Source of the DNA: Candidatus Zhuqueibacterota bacterium 4484_219
Lineage (GTDB): Bacteria > Zhuqueibacterota > JdFR-76 > 4484-219
NCBI GenBank assembly: GCA_002085035.1
Contig: MZGM01000117.1
Span: 1 to 5,114 of the forward strand
Direction of reading: 5' to 3'
DNA length: 5,114 bases
Below, piece by piece: positions 1 to 5,114 of this stretch; position 1 is the stretch's first letter, and every line of letters starts with the position of its first letter. The translations under genes were made by a program, and so were the position numbers. Under the pieces are notes generated by a model. The model was not told the DNA's origin. It was given only the letters and a program-made list of their open reading frames with translations, and did no database searches.

Positions 1-405
1 ATCATCTCCCGCATCGGAAGCCGGGCACCAGCTTATTGTACTGCAGTAGGAAAGGCTTTGTTGAGTGAGCTACCTACGGAACAAGTCCTGGAGCTTCTCA
101 AGAGAATCCCTTTAGAAAAACGGACTGAGATGACGATAACGGATCCGATTAAATTACTTGAAGAATTAAGGATCACCAAAGAGCGCGGGTACGCGGTGGA
201 TAATGAAGAACACGAGGAGGGGATTAAGTGCTACGCTGCACTGATCAGGGACTATGGTGGTGACGTCGCTGGAGCAATAAGCATCACTGGCCTATGCCGT
301 GAGTTTGATAGAACAGAAGAGCTAAAGAAGCCAAGGACCACCCTCATAAAGATTGCGGCTGAGATATCACGAGCGCTAGGATATGCAAATAAAGAGAGGG
401 ATTAA
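1..405 (+). CDS. IclR-family transcriptional regulator, C-terminal effector domain (5' end outside window)
   Basis: IclR proteins are dimeric regulators with an N-terminal winged helix and a C-terminal effector-binding domain, and they control carbon-compound catabolism and uptake. Only the C-terminal 134 residues are present. The frame is open from base 1, and the first codons read IGSRAPAYCTAVGKALLSEL, matching the RxGxxxPxxxTAxGKAxLA segment that opens the IclR effector core. From nt 187, GYAVDNEEHEEGIKCYAALI closely resembles the family signature (G-x3-D-x2-E-x6-C), with Cys at nt 229-231. It is followed by a hydrophobic AGAISITG strand and a final helix with ARG/SRALGY-like character, typical of the domain end. 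The DNA-binding domain is not visible. The stop codon is immediately followed by the ATG of the ABC ATPase, so regulator and transporter are probably co-transcribed and the transporter genes are the likely targets. The effector is unknown. An ATG-like internal start at nt 58 (TTG) is not the true start because homology continues upstream of it. Confidence 0.93.
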   Translation: MISRIGSRAPAYCTAVGKALLSELPTEQVLELLKRIPLEKRTEMTITDPIKLLEELRITKERGYAVDNEEHEEGIKCYAALIRDYGGDVAGAISITGLCREFDRTEELKKPRTTLIKIAAEISRALGYANKERD

Positions 406-1194
406 ATGGTTGAAAGAAAGGATGTAACCGTTTTGGAACCACCGGTTCTAAGGATTGAACATATCTGGAAAAGTTTTGGTAAGGTTCAAGCATTAAAAGA
501 TGTGAGTTTCGAAGTCTACAAAGGAGATGTTCTTGCTCTATTGGGAGACAATGGAGCTGGAAAATCTACGCTAATAAAAATCATCTCAGGTAATTACCGT
601 GCAGATAAAGGGAAAATCTATCTCAACAATCAACCAGTATCGTTTGGTAGCCCTGCTGAAGCACGCCATGCGGGAATTGAGACCGTCTACCAGCAGAGTC
701 CGGTATGTCTAAATGCTAGTGTAACGGCTAACTTTTTCATCGGCCGTGAATTATGTAACGGCCTCCCAGGAATTAAGTTTTTAAAAAAACGTGCTATGCG
801 ACAAGAGACGGAAAAAGCTATGGCAGATATTGGGGTTCATATACCATCGGTGAAAGAAAAGGTAGGGCTGCTTTCTGGGGGAGAACGCCAAGCACTTATT
901 CTGGGCCGGTTTTTCCATTGGGGCGGAAAGATTGCCTTACTCGACGAGCCGTTTGCCGCCCTTGGAGTAGGAGAGGCTAGAAAGTCTTTGAAGCTGATTC
1001 AGCACATGGGCCAGCAAATGAGACTACCTATTATATTAATTACACATAATGTTGAATATGCTTTCGAGATTGCAACTAGGTTTGTCGTGTTACGCCATGG
1101 AGAGATGGTTGGCGAAGGCAAGATCGCGGATGTCAAAGTTGATGACGTAGTAGCAATGATTACAGGAGCTATTCACGTCCGCGATACAAATTAG
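406..1194 (+). CDS. Carbohydrate-type (CUT2) ABC transporter ATP-binding protein, single nucleotide-binding domain
   Basis: This is the ATPase that powers the importer encoded by the next two genes, acting at the cytoplasmic face of the membrane. Visible motifs are Walker A GDNGAGKST (residues 47-55), Q-loop Gln96/Gln97 (VYQQSP), the signature LSGGERQ (156-162), Walker B IALLDEP (176-182) and the switch histidine His214 (LITHN). The D-loop reads AALGVGEA, lacking the usual Asp; an AALGV form is, from family knowledge, common in the RbsA/FrcA carbohydrate group. At 262 residues it has one domain, unlike the roughly 500-residue two-domain RbsA, so it should work as a homodimer. Walker B is followed by Phe183 where Thr is usual in this group (DEPT). 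The start is the ATG directly after the regulator stop, with a GAGAGGG ribosome-binding site at 394-400 inside the regulator's 3' end, so translation is probably coupled. The substrate cannot be read from this subunit. Confidence 0.95.
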   Translation: MVERKDVTVLEPPVLRIEHIWKSFGKVQALKDVSFEVYKGDVLALLGDNGAGKSTLIKIISGNYRADKGKIYLNNQPVSFGSPAEARHAGIETVYQQSPVCLNASVTANFFIGRELCNGLPGIKFLKKRAMRQETEKAMADIGVHIPSVKEKVGLLSGGERQALILGRFFHWGGKIALLDEPFAALGVGEARKSLKLIQHMGQQMRLPIILITHNVEYAFEIATRFVVLRHGEMVGEGKIADVKVDDVVAMITGAIHVRDTN

Positions 1195-1323
1195 CAATCT
1201 CCATCATATTAGCTAAAGGGGGTGGTAGATAACGTAAAGTAGTGCGGGTCCAGAGCGGTGAGGTAAAAGCAACAGCTCTCTCTTGAGTTAAAGAGTATGT
1301 AATTAAGTAAAAAGGAGGAAGAG
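1195..1323 (+). other. 129-nt leader between the ATPase and binding-protein genes
   Basis: No gene is seen here. The stretch is purine-rich near its 3' end and finishes with a strong Shine-Dalgarno site. Only weak secondary structure is evident: AGAGC at 1252-1256 can pair with GCTCT at 1275-1279 around an 18-nt loop, and CTCTT (1279-1283) can pair with AAGAG (1290-1294) around a 6-nt loop; these two helices share a base and would compete. Neither has a U-run, so no terminator is called. No convincing -35/-10 pair was found. It is longer than a typical intra-operon gap, so an internal promoter or processing site serving the highly needed binding protein is possible but unproven. Confidence 0.4.
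1311..1319 (+). promoter_or_regulatory. Strong Shine-Dalgarno site of the binding-protein gene
   Basis: AAAGGAGGA lies 4 nt before the ATG at 1324 and is a near-perfect anti-16S match, fixing that ATG as the start. Context from here through the first codons is nearly identical to that of the AOR gene start. Confidence 0.85.
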
Positions 1324-2337
1324 ATGAAAGGCAAACTATTAGTGATGCTCGCGCTGGTTATTGGGCTGGCTGGCCTGTTGGGATACGCTGGTGACAAAGG
1401 GACTGTCTATTATTTGGCGCCGAACCAATTTGATGAAATGCAAACCACAGCGGCGGCGTGGATTCAGAAGTTAGTCGAAGAAGTTGGCTACAAGTGCGTA
1501 GTCATGGTAGCTGGTAGTGAAGACGTCTCACTTCAAATCAATCAGATGGAAGACGCCATCACCCAGCATCCTGCTGCGATTATTCTAGCTGCTGCTAACG
1601 CAGATGCTATTGTTTCGAGCGTTGAGGAGGCACGTGCAGCAGGAATACCAGTAATTGTCTATGACAGGGTAATAAGCGGTACATACGTTGACTTCACCTC
1701 AGTAGCTGGCTGTAAGAAAATGGGCATAGCGGCGGGCCACAAGATCGCGAGCCTTCTCAAAGAGAAGTACGGTGAGGTGCGCGGTAACATCCTCGATATC
1801 ATGGGCGATCCTGGCGACATGTATACGGTACTTATCGAGGAAGGATTCCAGGAAGTTATGGCGAATTATCCTGAGGTCAAGATTAACACTAAGATTGCTT
1901 ATGGGTGGGAAGCTACAACTGGAGCTAATCTTGCCGATGATTGGCTAACTGTTCATCCCGATACAGACCTGATCTTTGCTCACGCGGATCACCTTGCAGC
2001 AGCAATTGCTTCCGTGCTAGAGTTAAAGGGATACGAGAAGGGCGAAATTCTCCTCGTCTCGACTGCGGGAATGCCCATGGGGCTAGATCTTATACGCGAG
2101 GGCTGGTGTCAGGCCACTGTACAACAACCTGTAATCGCACAAGCACGTGGAGTAGCTATGTTCTTAGATAAGATTGTGCAACATCAGTGTCCAAAGCCCG
2201 GTACATACGACGTTGGAGGCCTGGAGGCCACATTAGTATATCAAGACTATGGTCCAGAATTGCAGATCCCTGGTGACGTGATCACCATCGATAACGTTGA
2301 TGATCCCAGGTGGTGGGGTAACCAGGTAGGAAAGTAG
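1324..2337 (+). CDS. Secreted substrate-binding protein of a CUT2-type ABC importer (RbsB-like, periplasmic binding protein type I fold)
   Basis: This protein captures the solute outside the cytoplasmic membrane and delivers it to the permease. It has 337 residues. Residues 1-22 form a signal peptide (MKGK, hydrophobic LLVMLALVIGLAGLLG, likely cut after GYA at 22), with no lipobox cysteine, so it should be free in a periplasm rather than a lipoprotein. The mature part shows family landmarks: opening strand TVYYLAPN (27-34), GYKCVVMVAG (55-64), PAAIILAAANADA (83-95), AGIPVIVYDR (106-115) with the Asp-Arg pair, DLIFAHAD (215-222), TVQQP (265-269) and the C-terminal VDDPRWWGN. Several sugar contacts known from E. 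coli RbsB appear changed: the Arg of the R-x-x-GF segment aligns with Ile171, Asn of FAQND with Ala221, and Asp of GFDG with about Ala248. The ligand is thus probably not ribose and may not be a simple sugar. It sits between its ATPase and permease and is followed by a hairpin, consistent with expression above that of the membrane subunits. Confidence 0.93.
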   Translation: MKGKLLVMLALVIGLAGLLGYAGDKGTVYYLAPNQFDEMQTTAAAWIQKLVEEVGYKCVVMVAGSEDVSLQINQMEDAITQHPAAIILAAANADAIVSSVEEARAAGIPVIVYDRVISGTYVDFTSVAGCKKMGIAAGHKIASLLKEKYGEVRGNILDIMGDPGDMYTVLIEEGFQEVMANYPEVKINTKIAYGWEATTGANLADDWLTVHPDTDLIFAHADHLAAAIASVLELKGYEKGEILLVSTAGMPMGLDLIREGWCQATVQQPVIAQARGVAMFLDKIVQHQCPKPGTYDVGGLEATLVYQDYGPELQIPGDVITIDNVDDPRWWGNQVGK

Positions 2338-2355
2338 AAGTCTAGAGATATCGGT

Positions 2356-2390
2356 GCGGGTTGCACTGGTCAATTAGCAGTGTAACCCGC
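2356..2390 (+). terminator. Intercistronic hairpin between binding-protein and permease genes (attenuator or partial terminator / mRNA stabiliser)
   Basis: The arm at 2356-2368 (GCGGGTTGCACTG) pairs with 2378-2390 (CAGTGTAACCCGC) over 13 positions with a single G-U wobble, enclosing a 9-nt loop. A stretch with four T (2397-2400) follows after GCTGGC, which is a weak U-tract set back from the stem. The hairpin is therefore more likely to terminate partially or to block 3' exonuclease than to stop transcription fully. Such elements downstream of binding-protein genes are a known means of giving more binding protein than permease, as with the malE-malF gap. It sits 18 nt after the stop codon and ends 45 nt before the permease start. 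Confidence 0.7.
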
Positions 2391-2424
2391 GCTGGCTTTT
2401 ACCAGATTTGCGAAGATTGTGGTT

Positions 2425-2432
2425 AGGAGGAG
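2425..2432 (+). promoter_or_regulatory. Shine-Dalgarno site that sets the GTG start of the permease
   Basis: AGGAGGAG sits just upstream of the GTG at 2436. The next in-frame ATG (codon 34, about 2535) has no comparable site and lies at the edge of the first membrane segment, so the GTG start is preferred. Confidence 0.8.
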
Positions 2433-2435
2433 CTT

Positions 2436-3470
2436 GTGACAGAAAATTCCGGGAAGTCTGTGGCCGTTCTAAGGGAAGGTAAACTTTCGATAAAGGGCAA
2501 CAGAAAAGCAGTACTCCGATGGATTTTGGACCACATGGTGTGGTTTATCTTGTTTTTTGTGCTAGTAGTGCTTTCGTGCAGCATCAGAGGCTTCGCTCAG
2601 TGGGGTATTTTTAGAAACATACTTTATCACGCAGTTTTTGTTGGTGTACTAGCAATTGGAGAAGCGATATGCATTATTAGCAAAGAGATGGATCTCTCTG
2701 TGGAGTCAGTTGCTGGATTGGCCGCTATCATGACCGCCTGGTTAACCGGCACGGGGCTCGATGCTTCCGGTATTCTCTTAAACGGATACCTCGCTCTTCT
2801 CGTCGTACTTGCAATGGGGGCAATAATAGGCGCATTCAATGCTATTTTAGTAGTGAATTATAAAATCAGTTCATTTATTGTAACACTTGCTGGTTACCTC
2901 ATGTTTCGTGCGCTTGCTCTTGTTGTTACAAATGGGCACGGTGTTACCAGGCTTCGTCCCGAAGTTGTTATGGTAGCTCGCACTAAACTCTTCTCGATAC
3001 CTTTGATGGTAGTACTGCTGTTGTTTATTTACATCGCTTTTTATATATTCGTAACGCAAACTCGTTTTGGACAACATATATATTTAGTCGGGGATAGTAG
3101 AGAGGCTTCTTATAACGCAGGTATCCGGATTGGCAGAGTATTATTTGGTGTTTTCATGTTAAGCGGGATGCTAGCTGGGTTAACAGGCTGGCTCTTAGCT
3201 GCAAGAACAAACGGAGCCGCTCCAAATATTGGGATGGGAATGCTGTTTGAAGCAATGGCGGCGGTTGTAATCGGCGGAGTGAGCCTTCAGGGAGGTGTTG
3301 GAAACTTAGCGGGGGTTCTCGCAGGGGCAATATTGCTGAGCACAATTGCTACCGCAGTTTCACTTCTTGGTATGCCTCCTTTTTATATGAATGTCATTAG
3401 AGGAGGATTTATTATTATAGCTGTTTTGCTCGATGCACTTGTGCAGCGTATACGGCCATACCTAATGTAA
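2436..3470 (+). CDS. CUT2-type ABC transporter permease (RbsC-like, BPD_transp_2 family)
   Basis: This is the membrane channel subunit of the importer, 344 residues, presumably a homodimer because only one permease gene is present. About nine to ten hydrophobic segments are visible, at roughly 33-50, 62-82, 91-105, 117-140, 145-163, 186-206, 235-256, 268-282, 289-311 and 319-335, after a charged cytoplasmic N-terminus of about 30 residues. Family motifs are EMDLSVESVAGLAA (84-97), corresponding to the IDLSVGS segment of RbsC; VGDSREASYNAGIRIGRV (218-235), the cytoplasmic loop that contacts the ATPase and equals the GGNxxAAxxSGI motif; and the Gly-rich EAMAAVVIGGVSLQGGVGN (272-290), highly typical of the family. 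Translation starts at GTG with a strong ribosome-binding site. It follows the binding-protein gene by 98 nt containing a hairpin. The transported compound is unknown; the family moves pentoses, hexoses, autoinducer-2 and other small polar solutes. Confidence 0.95.
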   Translation: MTENSGKSVAVLREGKLSIKGNRKAVLRWILDHMVWFILFFVLVVLSCSIRGFAQWGIFRNILYHAVFVGVLAIGEAICIISKEMDLSVESVAGLAAIMTAWLTGTGLDASGILLNGYLALLVVLAMGAIIGAFNAILVVNYKISSFIVTLAGYLMFRALALVVTNGHGVTRLRPEVVMVARTKLFSIPLMVVLLLFIYIAFYIFVTQTRFGQHIYLVGDSREASYNAGIRIGRVLFGVFMLSGMLAGLTGWLLAARTNGAAPNIGMGMLFEAMAAVVIGGVSLQGGVGNLAGVLAGAILLSTIATAVSLLGMPPFYMNVIRGGFIIIAVLLDALVQRIRPYLM

Positions 3471-3490
3471 CTACATGTGATCTTTTGTTT

Positions 3491-3511
3491 AGAATAAAGT
3501 GCATTTATTCT
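3491..3511 (+). repeat. Perfect 8-bp AT-rich inverted repeat upstream of the AOR gene
   Basis: AGAATAAA (3491-3498) and TTTATTCT (3504-3511) are exact reverse complements around a 5-nt GTGCA spacer. It lies 21 nt after the permease stop and 21 nt before the AOR start. As RNA it would be a weak AT-only-like hairpin (one G-C pair), so a protein-binding palindrome is at least as likely; its size is in the range of IclR-type operators, but no second copy is seen in this window to test that. It could also be chance in an AT-rich gap. Confidence 0.45.
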
Positions 3512-3519
3512 TGATTGAG

Positions 3520-3528
3520 AAAGGAGGA
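3520..3528 (+). promoter_or_regulatory. Strong Shine-Dalgarno site of the AOR gene
   Basis: AAAGGAGGA lies 4 nt before the ATG at 3533, with the same sequence and spacing as at the binding-protein gene. It fixes the AOR start, which also agrees with the conserved N-terminal family motif beginning a few residues in. Confidence 0.85.
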
Positions 3529-3532
3529 ATAG

Positions 3533-5114
3533 ATGAAAGGTGTATTCGGCCGGTATGCTTATATCGATCTCAATAAAGGAAATATTGAGACCTACGATAT
3601 TCCAGAAGAATGGTACTATAAGTATCTTGGGGGTAGAGGGGTAGGCCTTCGCATCTTGCTGGAAGAGCTTAAAGGGGATGAAGAACCACTTGGAGCTGAT
3701 AATCTTCTAATCTTTAATACCGGCCCGCTTCAAGGCACTGGGATTGCGGGAGCAGGGCGACATGCAGTCATTGCAAAATCGCCGAAGACTGGGGCTCTGA
3801 ACGATTCGTATGCGGGGGGGTTTTTCGGACATGAGCTAGGAACATCCGGATACGATGGGATCATTATACGTGGGAAAGCTCCTAAGCCGGTTTTCCTTTC
3901 TCTTATAAACGGCGAGCTAGAAATTCACGACGCTGGCTCTCTTTGGGGGCTTAATACTGGCGAGACAGAAGAGGCTCTTAAAAAACAATATCCGGGTGGA
4001 CGGGTTTCGTCCATTGGGCCAGCAGGGGAAAACCTTGTCAAATTCTCATGCATAATAAATGACATGAGTAGAGCAATAGGCCGGCCAGGATTCGGAGCAA
4101 TAATGGGGTCTAAAAACTTGAAGGCAATTGTAGTGAGAGGAGGCTTACAGAAACCCCTACATGATGAAAAGATGTTAAATGAGGTACGGAAGAGCTTGGT
4201 AGCGGAACTGATGGAAAACGCTAACATTCGAGAATTTGGGAAGTGGGGGTCAGCGGCAGCTGTAAGTGCTTTGAATGAAGAAGGAATTCTCCCAACTAAG
4301 AACTTCCAGGAAGGTGTGTTCGATGATGCTGATAAGATCGACGGTGTAAGTACTGCGTTCAAGGAGATTCTCGTTGGCCGGGACAACTGCACTGGATGTC
4401 CAATCCGCTGCAAACGAGTCGTCAAAGGATCCTTCGAGGGAAGAGATATAGAAGAACGGTATGGTGGGCCGGAATACGAGACGCTGGCAGCGTTCGGTTC
4501 CAATTGTCTGAATGCTGATGTAAGGGCGATCAGCCTTGCCAACCAACTCTGCAATCAATATGGGCTTGATACGATTAGCGCTGGTGTGTCCATCGCTTTT
4601 GCTATGGAAGCGAGTGAGAAAGGATTGATTAAAGACTCCATTAAGTGGGGAGATCCTGAAGCAATTGTAAAATTGATTGAAGATATTGCCCACCGTAAAG
4701 GGTTAGGGAATATACTCGCTGATGGGATTGACAAAGTCGCAGCAGAAATTGGAGCTGACTTCGCAATGCATATCAAGGGCCAAGAGCTTCCAATGCACGA
4801 CCCTCGCGGCAAGAAAGGAGTTGCCATCAGTTATGCAACGACACCACGAGGCGGTCAGCATATGGAAGCATTGCATGATGACAGCATGGAAGGGTTGGGT
4901 AAATACGTCACTCCAGAGCTTGGTGTGTATGGACCGATAAGCAGGTTTGAATGGAAAAACAAAGCGCGTTATACAAAAATATATCAAGATTTAGCTTCAT
5001 TCTCGAACTCTGCAATAGTTTGTACTTATGTAGGATTTGATGGCGCTATGTCAATGGGCTATAACCCGTATCCGAGAATCAGGGAAGCTATATATGCCGC
5101 TACTGGGTTAGAAA
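3533..5114 (+). CDS. Aldehyde:ferredoxin oxidoreductase, tungsten (tungstopterin) family, 3' end outside window
   Basis: AOR-family enzymes oxidise aldehydes to carboxylic acids in the cytoplasm and pass electrons to ferredoxin, using a tungsten (sometimes molybdenum) bis-pterin and one [4Fe-4S] cluster. The frame is open for 527 codons to the window edge with no stop; members are usually about 600-700 residues, so the C-terminus is missing. The N-terminal domain is typical: GRYAYIDLNKG (6-16), YLGGRGVGLRILLEEL (31-46), NTGPLQGTG (62-70), AGRHAVIAKSPKTGALNDSY (74-93), GGFFGHELGTSGYDGIIIRGKA (95-116) and GRPGFGAIMGSKNLKAIVV (183-201). The cluster ligands are visible as C286-x2-C289-x3-C293 (DNCTGCPIRC), with Cys497 (SNSAIVCTY) as the probable fourth. 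GGPEYET (311-317) matches the conserved glutamate region near the metal in the Pyrococcus furiosus enzyme, and HDPRGKKG (422-429) with TTPRGGQHME (436-445) the later conserved block. A Ser-Asn precedes the fourth Cys where Asp-Ser is common. Subfamily and substrate are not assignable. Placement behind an importer suggests oxidation of the imported compound or a derived aldehyde. Confidence 0.95.
   Translation, partial: MKGVFGRYAYIDLNKGNIETYDIPEEWYYKYLGGRGVGLRILLEELKGDEEPLGADNLLIFNTGPLQGTGIAGAGRHAVIAKSPKTGALNDSYAGGFFGHELGTSGYDGIIIRGKAPKPVFLSLINGELEIHDAGSLWGLNTGETEEALKKQYPGGRVSSIGPAGENLVKFSCIINDMSRAIGRPGFGAIMGSKNLKAIVVRGGLQKPLHDEKMLNEVRKSLVAELMENANIREFGKWGSAAAVSALNEEGILPTKNFQEGVFDDADKIDGVSTAFKEILVGRDNCTGCPIRCKRVVKGSFEGRDIEERYGGPEYETLAAFGSNCLNADVRAISLANQLCNQYGLDTISAGVSIAFAMEASEKGLIKDSIKWGDPEAIVKLIEDIAHRKGLGNILADGIDKVAAEIGADFAMHIKGQELPMHDPRGKKGVAISYATTPRGGQHMEALHDDSMEGLGKYVTPELGVYGPISRFEWKNKARYTKIYQDLASFSNSAIVCTYVGFDGAMSMGYNPYPRIREAIYAATGLE

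Noticed and set aside
58..405. Regulator as a complete 115-residue protein starting at TTG 58
   Set aside because: Codons 1-57 in the same frame encode the conserved start of the IclR effector core, so the gene is simply cut by the window edge.
1284..1303. TTGAGT and TATGTAAT as a promoter before the binding-protein gene
   Set aside because: The two boxes are only 6 nt apart, far from the 16-18 nt needed, so they cannot act as a -35/-10 pair.
1209..1397. Minus-strand 62-codon frame across the leader and binding-protein start
   Set aside because: It covers the Shine-Dalgarno site and signal peptide codons of a clear gene, and the product resembles no known family.
1941..2171. Plus-strand 76-codon frame inside the binding-protein gene
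   Set aside because: It is an out-of-frame shadow of a gene with strong family evidence, and the Arg/Ser/Cys-rich product is typical of a shifted frame.
3485..3511. TTGTTT and TATTCT as a promoter before the AOR gene
   Set aside because: The spacer is about 15 nt and the -10 box is poor; the T/A-rich sequence is better explained by the inverted repeat. Not strong enough to call.
3925..4554. Minus-strand open frame of 209 codons
   Set aside because: It lies wholly antisense to the AOR gene, whose frame carries continuous, recognisable family motifs. The antisense product is Ser/Pro/Leu-rich without domain character.
4250..4987. Further overlapping minus-strand frames of 90-147 codons
   Set aside because: They overlap one another and the AOR coding frame, have no convincing ribosome-binding sites, and their products look like read-through of an opposing gene.

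Overview
The window is a single-strand, all-plus bacterial gene cluster of five genes, two of them cut by the window edges. In order they are: the C-terminal part of an IclR-family transcriptional regulator (1-405), a single-domain carbohydrate-type ABC ATPase (406-1194), a secreted RbsB-like substrate-binding protein (1324-2337), an RbsC-like permease with a GTG start (2436-3470), and a tungsten-type aldehyde:ferredoxin oxidoreductase (AOR) that begins at 3533 and runs off the right edge with no stop after 527 codons. No RNA gene, mobile element or CRISPR array is visible.

The layout looks like one transcriptional unit. The regulator stop codon (403-405) directly abuts the ATPase ATG (406). 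The remaining gaps are 129, 98 and 62 nt, and each of the last three genes has its own strong AGGAGG-type Shine-Dalgarno site. A GC-rich 13-bp hairpin lies in the gap between the binding protein and the permease, where a partial terminator or 3' stabiliser would favour binding-protein expression. A short perfect 8-bp inverted repeat sits just ahead of the AOR gene.

The likely biology is import of a small organic solute by a three-component CUT2-type ABC importer under an IclR-type regulator. That solute, or an aldehyde derived from it, may then be oxidised by the AOR with ferredoxin as electron acceptor. The co-location and the families are seen directly or recognised by motif; the metabolic link is inference. 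The binding protein keeps the family fold but seems to lack several residues that hold the sugar in E. coli RbsB, so the ligand should not be assumed to be ribose or another ordinary aldose.

The organism is probably an anaerobe, since AOR-family enzymes are oxygen-sensitive and typical of anaerobes. The binding protein has a signal peptide without a lipobox cysteine, which suggests a periplasm and so a diderm bacterium (for example Synergistota, Atribacterota, Thermotogota or a diderm Firmicute). The exact lineage cannot be decided from this sequence.
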